51,769 bases of DNA from an uncultured Porphyromonadaceae bacterium. Its GTDB lineage: Bacteria; Bacteroidota; Bacteroidia; Bacteroidales; Muribaculaceae. A program made the position numbers and the translations under genes. The notes under the pieces are model-generated. The model saw only the letters and a program-made list of their open reading frames with translations, had not been told where the DNA came from and searched no databases. Below, in pieces: positions 34,370 through 43,805 of this stretch. The number at the start of each line of letters is the position of its first letter. The stretch's first letter is position 1. The stretch is taken from assembly GCA_937901905.1 (NCBI GenBank), contig CALDIF010000036.1:1-51769 (forward strand), written 5' to 3'.

Positions 34370-37300
34370 ATGAAGAAATTCTATTCTTTGTTGGTGTTGT
34401 TGCTGCTTGGAATGATGGTGTCAAGGGCTGCCGAAACGACCTTTGGCTCTGACTTCTCTTCGTCTAATTGGACTACCGTCACCGCCGACGAGGAGTACAC
34501 CATGACAAGCGGTGATATTACCCTTACTTACGAGAAGGGGGGGAACAACACGAGCCCCACACAGGGACAACAGAGTGAACATTTGAGGGTTTATAAAAAC
34601 TCGCAGATTACACTTTCGAGTGCTGCCGGGAACATCACCGAGGTAACTTTCACCGTTGTTAGCGGTTACGATGCTAAGGATTTTACCGTTAGCGGCACCG
34701 CTTTGACAAGTGCTACATGGAGCGGTGATGCCGAATCGGTGACATTTGTCGCGTCAAAGCAGGTGCGTGTATCGATGATTACCGTCACCTATGAGGATGG
34801 TGGTGAGACATCGGGCTACAAGGCTCCGACTATTTTGATTAACGGCGAAGCACCGGCTACACGCTATTTACAGAGCGAGTTGCCGATAAAGTTCACAGTC
34901 GTGAGCAACAACGGTGTCAACAATCCCAAGTTTTATTATTGTGTTAACGGAAATGTCAACGATATAAGTTCAGGCAAGACTTCGGGTGAGGTTGAACTAA
35001 ACCTCGGTGACCGTAGTGTGTATGATCTTGTTCTCGGGTCTAATACACTGCAAGTTCAAGAGTGGATGGATGAGAATGGCAGCGAGTTGTCACCCGTGGC
35101 AACAGTGTCGTTCAGTATTGTGTCGACAGTATCGACCTTGGCCGAAGTTAATGCCCTTGATGACCACACCGCTTTCACTTTCAGCGGAAGGACAGTCGTT
35201 TTAGGTAAGAAAAATCGCAATATGTACATTGCCGATGCCGATAACAGTGCCGGTACATTGATGTATAGCGGTTCAAACTGGGGCGATGACTTCACCTTCG
35301 GCAAGGAGATTGCCGGCGGTTGGAGCGGCACCAAGACAACCTATTTTACCAAGCCCGAGGTGACCGGTCCGAGTGATGTCACTCTCACCGGCAATGAGGT
35401 CACGCTGACCCCAATTGAGATTACGGCAGCCGACTTGACACTTGCCAACTTCGGTCGCTATGCTGTCCTCAGAAGTGCTGAAAGTACCGGTAGTGCCATC
35501 ACGGATAATACCGGAGCTTCGGTAGTTACTTTCAATCAATTTGAAGTAGACGTGCCTACCGAGGGCACCTATGACCTCTATGGCGTTATCGGTTGGAACA
35601 ACGACGTAGGTCAGTTCATGATTTTAAATGCCGAGGCTGTGGGTGGAACGCCCCAACCGACGACCTACACGGTGAACATCAGTGCAGATATCGTTAACGG
35701 TAGCGTGACCGCCGATCCCGCACAGGCAGAATCCGGCACAACCGTTACATTGACTGTCACCCCCGACAACGGCTATAAACTTGACCTTCTTGAGGTGAAC
35801 AGTGTTGACGGTGCTCCTATCGAGACAACAGCCGGTGAGACCGAGGGTGTTTATACCTTCACAATGCCCGAGGGCGACGTGACGGTGAGTGCCACATTTG
35901 TTGAAGAAGGTGGCGAGGAGCCTGTCGGCGACGGCTTTGTACTCGTGACATCAGCCAACGACCTCACCAACGGTACTTATCTCATCGTGTGGAACGAGGG
36001 TTCATTGGCAATGAACGGCGGTCTCACCGACAACCTTGATGCCGTCGGTAACAGCATCGAGGTGACCATCAGCAACGGTGTGATTGAGGCTACCGAAGAT
36101 GCGTTGGCAGCAGCGTTTACTTACGACTCAACTGCCGGTACGTTCAAGGGTGCGGGAGGTTTATATATGGGTCAGACAAGCGATGCCAACGGTATGCAAT
36201 CAAGTGCCGAGACCGCTTATGAGAACGCCGTAAGCCTCAACGAAGACGACAACAGTGTAAACATCGTGTCGGGTGGCGCCTATCTGCGTTATAACAAAGC
36301 ACAAAATCAAACACGCTTCCGTTATTATAAGAGTAGTACCTATAGTAGTCAACAGCCCGTTCATCTCTACAAGTTGGCAGGCGGTGAAACACCCGAGCCC
36401 GTCATGACAGTTGCCAAGCCGATAATCAGCGGTGAAACTCCGTTCTACGGCTCGACTACAGTGACTATCACTTGTGAGACCGAGGGTGCCGAGATCCATT
36501 ATTTCATGGGTGCTACCGCCCTTGCTACCGCCGATAGCCCTGTCTACACCGGACCCTTCGAGATTAGTGAGGCTACAACAGTGAGCGCAATCGCTATCCT
36601 TGACGGTGTAGAGAGTGAGGTTGCAATCAAGGAGTTCGCTACTGTTAACACAGTAAGTAGCATTGCCGAGTTGGCAGCACTCGATGATAATACCGAAGTT
36701 TATTTTGCCGGTCGTGCTATTGCTCTCGCCCAGAGTGGCAAGAACCTCTATGTGCAAGATGACGACAAGGGTATGCTTATCTTCGGTGACATTGATCCTA
36801 CCTACACCCTCGGTGATGTAATTCCCGCCGGGTTCCACGGCATTAAGACAGTGTTCCGCAGTCAGTTGGAGATGATTTCTCCGGCAGGTCTCGAACCGGC
36901 TGTTGATAACGTTTATGTTACTCCGCTTGAGGCCGGTATTGCCGACGTGAATGCCGAGAACTTCGGTCGCTACGCTGTGTTGCGCGGTGCTACCGTTACC
37001 GAGAGTACTGTTGCTATCGGTGACGAGAGTGTAACCCTGTACACGGCACGCAACTTCTGCGATATGCCTGAGGACTTGGATGCAACTTACGATGTATACG
37101 GCATTATAGGTATCTTCAACCAGACCTTGCAATTCCTTCCGATGCAATTTGTCCTCAACGAGCCCGTGTTGGAGCCTCATGCCATTGTCCTTGACATCGT
37201 CGGTCAAGGTGCGATTGAGGGTGCTCCCGGGGATGCTCCCAAGGACGAGGTTATCACGTTCAGTCTTGTCGCTGAGGAAGGCTGGCGAGTGAAAGAACTC

Positions 37301-38710
37301 AAAGCGACTTACGCTGACCCCACCGGCGAGCCCGTTGAACTTGAGTGCGCTCCCGGCGATGCAGAGGGCATTTACTCGTTCACCATGCCTGATGCCGAGG
37401 TTACAATCCACGCTACATTCGAGCAATATGTGTTCGCCATCACCGCTGCCGAGTGCCGGGGTGGTGCCATCGAGGTTGATGCCGAGGCCGAGGTCGGTGC
37501 TACGGTTACATTCGAACTTCTCCCCGAGGACTATTATGTTATCGGTGACATCCACGTGACATACAATGACGCTACCGGTACTCCGGTCGAACTTGAGTAT
37601 CAAGTGGGTGAGACCGAGGGTGTGTACTCGTTCACGATGCCTGCCGCCGATGTTACAATCAGCGCAGAGTTCAACCGAATGCCGCAGTACGGTATCACCA
37701 CCTATGCCGAGAATGCTCAAATTGAGATAGACGTTGAGGCTGCTCACGAGGGCGATAATGTGGAATTCACAGTTGTAGTAGAGGAACCTTTCGAACTCGT
37801 TTCGGTTGGAGCCACCTACATTGATGTAACAGGCAATGTTGATGACCCGATTGAAATTGAGTTGCAAGGTCCCGATGAAAACAATCGTTACAGTTTCACG
37901 ATGCCTGCAGGTCGCGTGACTATCACGGCTGTTGCAGCCGAGATGTTTGAGCACATGACTCTTGCCGAGGTTCTCGAGACCGGAGTTGTCGGTGAGACCT
38001 ACATCATCGATACCGACATCGCTGTGTACAGCGAGGGTGTCACTCAACCCGGCATGGGCTCAATGTTCTTCGCAACCGATAATGAAGATATTTACTTCCC
38101 GTTGGTAGTTACTGAAGATCGTGCTGTTGACTGGCCTGTTGCCGGCTTGGCTCAAGGCTTCAAGGCTACACCGCTTGAGTTGAATGGCGTTAAGGTGCTC
38201 TTGTTTGTCGACGGCGATGTAGCAGACCTTGAGTATGCAATCGAGCCTGTCACTGTCGATAAAGAGTTCGAGCCTGTTGACAACAAGGTATATCGCGTGA
38301 ACGGTTACATACAGGAGATTGACGGCGAGTTCTATTTAACCGAGTTCTCGGGTAAATATGACCAGATCTACAAGTCTAATGTCAAGTTGATGATGGATTA
38401 TGTGGACATTGATGCCGACGAGTTTATCTTGGGTGAGCGTTATGAGTTTATCGCAGTGCCTATCCTCAAGAGTGCAATACCCGCTGCTCCGCGTCGTGCT
38501 CAAAGCACACTCAACAATTATGAGTTGATTGTTCTTTCGCCCACTGTTGACGCTTTGACCGGCATCGGCACTCTCATTGCCGACGACGTTGTTAAAGTGA
38601 CCTATGTTAACGCAGCCGGTGTGACAAGTGACAAGCCGTTTGACGGATTGAACATCGTTGTGTCGCAGCATGCCGACGGTAGCGTGACAGCCGTGAAAGT
38701 GCTCAAATGA
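34370..38710 (+). CDS. Large modular secreted protein (1446 aa)
   Basis: Signal peptide (MKKFYSLLVLLLLGMMVSRA), then a beta-rich N-terminal region. Two related OB-like modules lie at about 252-425 and 757-930; each starts with a (V)STVS(S/T)-I/L-AE pattern, then TFSGRTVVL or YFAGRAIAL, and later ANFGRYAVLR or ENFGRYAVLR. Four InlB-B-like repeats (about 432-511, 936-1018, 1020-1101, 1105-1188) share a V/I-YSFTMP or YTFTMP-x-x-x-VTI signature. A chitobiase/hexosaminidase C-terminal-like domain lies at about 683-757. The last 45 residues (VKVTYVNAAGVTSDKPFDGL, then VKVLK) resemble the short C-terminal tails of secreted Bacteroidales proteins. No catalytic domain is evident; a surface or adhesive role is inferred. 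Confidence 0.75.
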   Translation: MKKFYSLLVLLLLGMMVSRAAETTFGSDFSSSNWTTVTADEEYTMTSGDITLTYEKGGNNTSPTQGQQSEHLRVYKNSQITLSSAAGNITEVTFTVVSGYDAKDFTVSGTALTSATWSGDAESVTFVASKQVRVSMITVTYEDGGETSGYKAPTILINGEAPATRYLQSELPIKFTVVSNNGVNNPKFYYCVNGNVNDISSGKTSGEVELNLGDRSVYDLVLGSNTLQVQEWMDENGSELSPVATVSFSIVSTVSTLAEVNALDDHTAFTFSGRTVVLGKKNRNMYIADADNSAGTLMYSGSNWGDDFTFGKEIAGGWSGTKTTYFTKPEVTGPSDVTLTGNEVTLTPIEITAADLTLANFGRYAVLRSAESTGSAITDNTGASVVTFNQFEVDVPTEGTYDLYGVIGWNNDVGQFMILNAEAVGGTPQPTTYTVNISADIVNGSVTADPAQAESGTTVTLTVTPDNGYKLDLLEVNSVDGAPIETTAGETEGVYTFTMPEGDVTVSATFVEEGGEEPVGDGFVLVTSANDLTNGTYLIVWNEGSLAMNGGLTDNLDAVGNSIEVTISNGVIEATEDALAAAFTYDSTAGTFKGAGGLYMGQTSDANGMQSSAETAYENAVSLNEDDNSVNIVSGGAYLRYNKAQNQTRFRYYKSSTYSSQQPVHLYKLAGGETPEPVMTVAKPIISGETPFYGSTTVTITCETEGAEIHYFMGATALATADSPVYTGPFEISEATTVSAIAILDGVESEVAIKEFATVNTVSSIAELAALDDNTEVYFAGRAIALAQSGKNLYVQDDDKGMLIFGDIDPTYTLGDVIPAGFHGIKTVFRSQLEMISPAGLEPAVDNVYVTPLEAGIADVNAENFGRYAVLRGATVTESTVAIGDESVTLYTARNFCDMPEDLDATYDVYGIIGIFNQTLQFLPMQFVLNEPVLEPHAIVLDIVGQGAIEGAPGDAPKDEVITFSLVAEEGWRVKELKATYADPTGEPVELECAPGDAEGIYSFTMPDAEVTIHATFEQYVFAITAAECRGGAIEVDAEAEVGATVTFELLPEDYYVIGDIHVTYNDATGTPVELEYQVGETEGVYSFTMPAADVTISAEFNRMPQYGITTYAENAQIEIDVEAAHEGDNVEFTVVVEEPFELVSVGATYIDVTGNVDDPIEIELQGPDENNRYSFTMPAGRVTITAVAAEMFEHMTLAEVLETGVVGETYIIDTDIAVYSEGVTQPGMGSMFFATDNEDIYFPLVVTEDRAVDWPVAGLAQGFKATPLELNGVKVLLFVDGDVADLEYAIEPVTVDKEFEPVDNKVYRVNGYIQEIDGEFYLTEFSGKYDQIYKSNVKLMMDYVDIDADEFILGERYEFIAVPILKSAIPAAPRRAQSTLNNYELIVLSPTVDALTGIGTLIADDVVKVTYVNAAGVTSDKPFDGLNIVVSQHADGSVTAVKVLK

Positions 38711-38759
38711 CAAACCGAAAACGTCGCAGTGATGCGATGTGATTTTTGCACTTAAAGTG

Positions 38760-38792
38760 ATGAGGGGGACTGCATTCGGCAGTCCCCCTCAT
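38760..38792. terminator. Bidirectional terminator
   Basis: A perfect 14-bp stem (ATGAGGGGGACTGC/GCAGTCCCCCTCAT, 38760-38773/38779-38792) with a 5-base loop lies between the convergent genes ending at 38710 and 38827. Confidence 0.85.
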
Positions 38793-38826
38793 TTGGCACA
38801 ATAGGTGAGTGGTGTCATCATCGGTG

Positions 38827-40779
38827 TTACGGTGTCGATGTGCTGTCCTCATTAGTGACTTTCGTGTGCTCGCGGTCAAGCAGACTTTGCTTTAGCGCGA
38901 TGTTGCCGTTGCTGAAACCGCCTATACCGTTGGCGGCAACAATGCGATGACAAGGCACGACAATCAACACGCGATTGGCTCTGCATGCTTGTGCCGCAGC
39001 GCGTGCGCCTCTGTGTTTGCCGGCTTGTAAGGTCAATTCGCCGTAGGTGCGCGTTTCGCCATACGGTACGCTCATTATCGCGTTCCACACGTCCAGTTGC
39101 CACTGCGTGCCGTGCAGGTCGAGTGGCAAGTCGAATGCTGTGCGTTCGCCGGCGAAGTACTCGTCGAGTTGCTGTGAGCATGCCGACAACAAGGGAGTGT
39201 CGGCATCGACAATCTTGACATTAATTTCGCGAGCAAGGCGACCGATGCGATCGCGTTCCTCGTTAGGCAAGATGGCGGCTATGCCGGCTGTTGTCGCTGC
39301 TATGACCCATTTCCCAACCGGCGTGTCAACTTGTCTTGTGACGAGTTTCCCCTCATACAGGGCAGTGATGCCCAACTGTTCGGCGCGGCTCATCATCAGC
39401 CTGTGAGCGTCGGCATAACTGTTGGAAATCACTCCGTCGAGAATGGCATCTTTAATCACATCTTTTATCAATCCGACCTCGCGACAAGGGGGTAACCCGA
39501 ATGTCGCCATCACCTCATCGCCGCTGACAGGCGGTTGAAAGTTGCGCACTCTATCTTTAGCCTCGATGTCAACGAGTTTGCGCCTCACAAGGTCGAAGTT
39601 GTCGCGAAAACGTTTTACTTTCTCGCGGTTATGGCTCGTGATGTCGGCGCTTGCCAGTGTCATCAAGTCGTCGATGTCATCTCCCGCCTCGAAGAGCAAT
39701 CGTCTCACGGCACTGTCGGTGACGATATCCTCGACGAGGGCGATGGGGCGCATGTGTAGCCCTACCAATTTTTTAACATAAACCATGGGCTCGCTCATGG
39801 GCAACTTGAGTCGCCGGAATATGCGCGGTACCATGCGCTCTCCCGTGAGGTTGTGGTTGTGGAACGTCCAGCCGTTTGTTTCGTCCCAACGTTTGCTCGC
39901 CGGTTTGCCGATGTCATGCAGCAATGCCGCCCACCTCAACCACAGGTTATCACTCTTGGCGGCAACATTATCCAGCACCTGCAGTGTGTGCGGGAAATTG
40001 TCCTTGTGGCTGCGACCATGGCTGGTATCCACACCCTTGAGGGCGGCAAGTTCAGGAAAGATAAGTGACAACAATCCCACCTCGTCAAGCAGCAAGAAGC
40101 CTCGCGATGGGCGAGTGGCACTCATTATCTTGTTGAGTTCGGTGGTGATGCGCTCAACGGTGATGATCTTAATGCGCTCTGCATTGCGTTTCAATGCCTC
40201 TAAGGTTGTGTGATGTATGTCAAAATCAAGAGTCGTGGCAAATCTCACGGCGCGCATCATGCGCAGCGGATCGTCACTGAACGTGATGTCAGGGTCTAAC
40301 GGGGTGCGTATAATTCGACGCTGTAAGTCGCCTGTGCCGTCAAACGGGTCTACCAACGCGCCGTAACGCCCCTCGTTCAAACAAATTGCCATAGCGTTGA
40401 TGGTGAAGTCGCGTCGGCACTGGTCATCGTGCAGTGTGCCCTCTTCCACGATAGGGTTGCGACTCTCACGCCTGTAACTCTCCCGTCGCGCTCCCACAAA
40501 TTCCAACTCACCCAATCGGGTGTGTACTTTTGCCGTGCCATAGTTACGATACACCGCAACCCGTGCTCCGTGTCCGGCTCGTGCTGCCACAGCCTGAGCC
40601 AACTCGACACCGCTGCCCACTGTAACGAAGTCAAGGTCGTCGTTGTGGCGCCCCAACAACAGGTCGCGCACATATCCGCCCACCACGTAGCACTCACGGT
40701 GCATCGAGTCGGCTGCGTCTCCTACAAGGTGAAACACAGGGCGGTCGACCTCTCGTTTGATGTCTATCGGTTCAATCAT
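38827..40779 (-). CDS. cca: CCA-adding enzyme fused to O6-methylguanine-DNA methyltransferase
   Basis: The 650-residue protein has two complete enzymes in one frame. Residues about 1-470 are a class II CCA tRNA nucleotidyltransferase: GGYVRDLLLGRHNDDLDF (metal Asp48 and Asp50), RRDFTINAMA (122-131), PLRMMRAVRFA, and an HD domain with LLHDIGKP (His288-Asp289). Residues about 480-640 are a methylated-DNA-protein cysteine methyltransferase: TPVGKWVIAAT, FQ/WQLDVWNAIMSVPYGETRTYGEL (in part), the active site PCHR (Cys610) and a GGFSNG loop. The join (GITALYEGKLVTRQVDTPVG) has no stop codon and no obvious linker. I know of no standard family with this order. The start is 4 bases from a -7 element, so the mRNA may be leaderless. 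Confidence 0.9.
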   Translation of the reverse strand: MIEPIDIKREVDRPVFHLVGDAADSMHRECYVVGGYVRDLLLGRHNDDLDFVTVGSGVELAQAVAARAGHGARVAVYRNYGTAKVHTRLGELEFVGARRESYRRESRNPIVEEGTLHDDQCRRDFTINAMAICLNEGRYGALVDPFDGTGDLQRRIIRTPLDPDITFSDDPLRMMRAVRFATTLDFDIHHTTLEALKRNAERIKIITVERITTELNKIMSATRPSRGFLLLDEVGLLSLIFPELAALKGVDTSHGRSHKDNFPHTLQVLDNVAAKSDNLWLRWAALLHDIGKPASKRWDETNGWTFHNHNLTGERMVPRIFRRLKLPMSEPMVYVKKLVGLHMRPIALVEDIVTDSAVRRLLFEAGDDIDDLMTLASADITSHNREKVKRFRDNFDLVRRKLVDIEAKDRVRNFQPPVSGDEVMATFGLPPCREVGLIKDVIKDAILDGVISNSYADAHRLMMSRAEQLGITALYEGKLVTRQVDTPVGKWVIAATTAGIAAILPNEERDRIGRLAREINVKIVDADTPLLSACSQQLDEYFAGERTAFDLPLDLHGTQWQLDVWNAIMSVPYGETRTYGELTLQAGKHRGARAAAQACRANRVLIVVPCHRIVAANGIGGFSNGNIALKQSLLDREHTKVTNEDSTSTP

Positions 40780-40783
40780 GGTG

Positions 40784-40791
40784 CAAAATTA
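40784..40791 (-). promoter_or_regulatory. Start-proximal -7 element of the cca fusion gene
   Basis: The minus strand reads TAATTTTG ending 4 bases before the ATG at 40779, so transcription would begin at or next to the start codon. No clear -33 element. The remaining bases up to 41074 contain an 82-codon minus frame (40772-41020) that I do not consider real. Confidence 0.4.
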
Positions 40792-41074
40792 GTAAAAAAC
40801 TTGAAAATTTGCGGTTTGAACGGCTAATGTTGATATATTGTCGTGAGTGATGCCAAACTTGATTATTGTGCGCACGCGAGACATTGCAGGAGTACACTTC
40901 GCCCGACGATGATGCTTCGAGACCGTTCGTCAACATCAAGTCGTGTGCGTCAACAGGCACGGTGTACGGTGGTGGCAACAATACCGATGTGATGGTCATA
41001 CACCTATCGAGATAGGGCAATGAGCGTTGAGTAAACCGTAATATTGCTGCTTTCGTAATGCTAAATCGGGTGCT

Positions 41075-41109
41075 TTTGCCTGAAATCCTAAAGATTTTTT
41101 GTACCTTTG
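41075..41109 (+). promoter_or_regulatory. Promoter of typA
   Basis: TTTG (41075-41078) and TACCTTTG (41102-41109) separated by 23 bases, slightly longer than usual. The ATG is 33 bases downstream, with AAGGAG at 41123-41128 as ribosome binding site. Confidence 0.65.
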
Positions 41110-41142
41110 CAGCCGAATTTTTAAGGAGATACTATTTTACCT

Positions 41143-42960
41143 ATGCAGAATATTCGCAATGTGGCGATTATCGCTCACGTCGATCATGGCAAGACAACGC
41201 TGGTTGACAAGATGCTTGCTGCCGGCAATTTGTTTCGTGACAATCAAAACGTAGGGACGCAAATTCTCGATAGTAATGACCTCGAGCGTGAGCGTGGCAT
41301 CACGATTTTGTCCAAGAATGTTTCGATTAACTACAAGGGTTATAAAATAAATATCATTGACACGCCGGGTCACAGCGACTTCGGTGGCGAGGTAGAGCGC
41401 GTGCTCAACATGGCCGACGGGTGTTTGTTGCTCGTTGATGCCTTCGAGGGCCCTATGCCCCAAACACGCTTTGTTTTGCAGAAGGCTTTGCAACTCGGCT
41501 TGAAACCTATTGTGGTTATCAATAAAGTCGATAAACCTAATTGCCGTCCCGATGAGGTGCAGGAACTGGTGTTTGACTTGATGTGTAACCTCGATGCCAA
41601 CGAAGACCAGTTGGATTTCCCCACGGTGTTCGGCAGTGCCAAGCAAGGGTGGATGAGTCGCGACTGGCGTCGTCCCAAAGATGACATTACAGCCGTGCTT
41701 GATGCAATTATTAAGTATATTCCCGCTCCCGAGGTTGCCGAGGGTGACCCTCAAATGTTAATCACGTCGTTGGACTACAACTCCTATGTGGGGCGCATTG
41801 CCGTCGGTCGTGTCCACCGTGGCACAATGCGTGACGGTATGGAAGTGGCATTGTGTAAACGCGACGGCTCGGTATCACGTCAAAAGGTAAAGGAGTTGCG
41901 CACCTTCGAGGGCATGGCACAACAACACGTTGCCGAGGTCGGTTGTGGTGACATTTGCGCCATCGTCGGGCTCGACGGCTTCGAGATTGGTGACACCGTG
42001 TCGCTGATGGCTAATCCCGAGCCTCTGCCTCGCATCGCGATTGACGAGCCAACCATGAGTATGTTGTTCACTATTAATGACTCTCCGTTTTTCGGTAAGG
42101 ACGGCAAGTTCGTGACCAGTCGGCACATCTACGAGCGTTTGCAACGCGAGTTGGATAAAAATCTCGCCTTGCGCGTCGAACGCAGCGAGAGTGAGGACGC
42201 GTGGAACGTGTACGGCAGGGGTGTGTTACATTTGTCGGTACTGATTGAGGAGATGCGCCGTGAGGGTTACGAACTTCAAGTGGGTCAACCCCAAGTTATC
42301 ATCAAGGAGATAGACGGAGTGAAGTGTGAACCGGTTGAGGTGCTCACTATCAATGTTCCCGAGGAATATTCAAGCAAGATGATAGACATGGTGACGCGTC
42401 GCAAGGGTGAGATGACGTTGATGGAAACTCAGAACGACCGCATCTTGCTTGAGTTTAAAATTCCCTCACGAGGCATTATCGGTCTGCGCACCAATGTGCT
42501 TACCGCCAGTGCCGGCGAGGCGATTATGGCTCATCGTTTCCTCGACTACGAGCCGTGGAAAGGCGACATTCAACGTCGTGTTAACGGCTCGCTCATCGCA
42601 ACCGAGGGTGGTACTGCCTTTGCCTATGCTATCGACAAGTTGCAGGATCGTGGTCGTTTCTTCATCTTCCCTCAGGAGGAAGTATATGCCGGACAGGTTG
42701 TCGGTGAGCATGCCAAGGAGAAAGACCTCACCATCAATGTTACAAAGAGCAAGAAACTTACCAACATGCGCGCCACCGGCAGCGATGAGAAAATGCACAT
42801 CGTGCCACCTATCGTGTTCAGTCTTGAAGAGGCTTTGGAGTATATTAAAGCCGACGAATACGTCGAAATTACGCCTCACCACATTCGCATGCGCAAGATA
42901 GTGCTTGATGAGTTGGAGCGTAAGCGCATCGCTAAGGCTGCAGGCAATGCCGAGGAGTAA
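41143..42960 (+). CDS. typA: GTPase TypA/BipA
   Basis: A translational GTPase related to EF-G, involved in ribosome assembly and stress growth in other bacteria. The 605-residue protein has G1 AHVDHGKT (11-18), the switch region ERERGITILSKNVS, G3 DTPGH, G4 NKVDKP, and the C-terminal domains with the BipA-specific stretch SRGIIGLRTNVLTASAGEAI. Full length. It is monocistronic and convergent with the phosphatase at 43044; I see no strong terminator in the 83-base gap, only weak inverted pairing around 42966-42995. Confidence 0.95.
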   Translation: MQNIRNVAIIAHVDHGKTTLVDKMLAAGNLFRDNQNVGTQILDSNDLERERGITILSKNVSINYKGYKINIIDTPGHSDFGGEVERVLNMADGCLLLVDAFEGPMPQTRFVLQKALQLGLKPIVVINKVDKPNCRPDEVQELVFDLMCNLDANEDQLDFPTVFGSAKQGWMSRDWRRPKDDITAVLDAIIKYIPAPEVAEGDPQMLITSLDYNSYVGRIAVGRVHRGTMRDGMEVALCKRDGSVSRQKVKELRTFEGMAQQHVAEVGCGDICAIVGLDGFEIGDTVSLMANPEPLPRIAIDEPTMSMLFTINDSPFFGKDGKFVTSRHIYERLQRELDKNLALRVERSESEDAWNVYGRGVLHLSVLIEEMRREGYELQVGQPQVIIKEIDGVKCEPVEVLTINVPEEYSSKMIDMVTRRKGEMTLMETQNDRILLEFKIPSRGIIGLRTNVLTASAGEAIMAHRFLDYEPWKGDIQRRVNGSLIATEGGTAFAYAIDKLQDRGRFFIFPQEEVYAGQVVGEHAKEKDLTINVTKSKKLTNMRATGSDEKMHIVPPIVFSLEEALEYIKADEYVEITPHHIRMRKIVLDELERKRIAKAAGNAEE

Positions 42961-43043
42961 CCGGCGGGACTGCGTGTGATGCGACAGTCGTCCGCATGGA
43001 ACATTCCTCGCCCGGTTAAGTGTAAGGCAGCAGGACTGACTTG

Positions 43044-43739
43044 TCAGATTTCGTGTATTCCGCTCTCGTCAAGCGCGAAGCATCGTCGGCAGTCAAGACA
43101 GGCTATCTCGTTCGTGATAATCGGGGCATGCACTAACTGTGTGTGACCGACGATTTGATAGGCGGCAGGAGGCAACGCTCCGGGGACAACTTCGTTGATG
43201 TCAGCCCACACCATGCTACCGCAGTCCGACATTCCGCCACGTTGACTGCTCACTTCCACCAAGGCACGATCGCCCTCGAAAGTGTATAAAATGGCGTTTA
43301 GGCTGTCGGCATCAAACCCGGCGATGATGTCGCTGTGTCGCGATAGCCATCGCTGTAACACCGGAGCGTGGCTGAACATGTAACGCTTGCCTGCAATAGA
43401 GGTTTCCCATGCCAGAGAGAATAAATCCCTGTTAGTTGCGAAAAGGTCTTCAATTTCGGGCGCGCGCAGGAAGTCGTAACGTGAACACTTGGGCAACATC
43501 ATCGCGTGCGGGCTGGAGTAATGCAAGTCGTGGTTGCCGGTTAACAGTGTTACGCGTTCGCCGTTGGTGAGTTTGTATTCTATTATGTGTTGCATACGCT
43601 CGAGAGCAGTTGTCATCGTGTTGCCCTCGTGGGGGTACGGATCCAAATAGTCACCGAGGAAAATCACGTGATCCCATTCGCGTTGCAACATGGGTTCGTA
43701 GAAGTCGCGCCCGTGTACATCAGGTATAATCAGTATCAT
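43044..43739 (-). CDS. Metallophosphoesterase (PPP-like)
   Basis: A 231-residue cytosolic phosphatase-like protein. All calcineurin-superfamily motifs are present: PDVHG (Asp7, His9), FLGDYLD (Asp30), TGNHDLH (Asn69, His70), MFSHAP and VGHTQ. The small size and lack of extra domains resemble bacteriophage lambda-type or bacterial PPP phosphatases. Substrate unknown. It lies 66 bases after the porin-like gene on the same strand and may be cotranscribed with it. Confidence 0.85.
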   Translation of the reverse strand: MILIIPDVHGRDFYEPMLQREWDHVIFLGDYLDPYPHEGNTMTTALERMQHIIEYKLTNGERVTLLTGNHDLHYSSPHAMMLPKCSRYDFLRAPEIEDLFATNRDLFSLAWETSIAGKRYMFSHAPVLQRWLSRHSDIIAGFDADSLNAILYTFEGDRALVEVSSQRGGMSDCGSMVWADINEVVPGALPPAAYQIVGHTQLVHAPIITNEIACLDCRRCFALDESGIHEI

Positions 43740-43805
43740 AGTTCGGTCTGTTTCTATAGGTTATAACATTGTGGGTACTCAACCCGTAGCGGAATGCCTT
43801 GCCGT

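Noticed and set aside
36200..38047. 615-codon open frame on the minus strand inside the large secreted protein gene
   Set aside because: It is antisense to a gene with signal peptide and recognisable domains. Its translation is low-complexity without domains, and the openness follows from the codon bias of the plus strand.
40772..41020. 82-codon minus ORF upstream of the cca fusion
   Set aside because: It overlaps the fusion gene start out of frame and its residues match nothing I know. It might be a decayed remnant, but there is no support.
42961..43043. Terminator between typA and the phosphatase
   Set aside because: Only short interrupted pairing (GGACTG with CAGTC) is visible; too weak to list.
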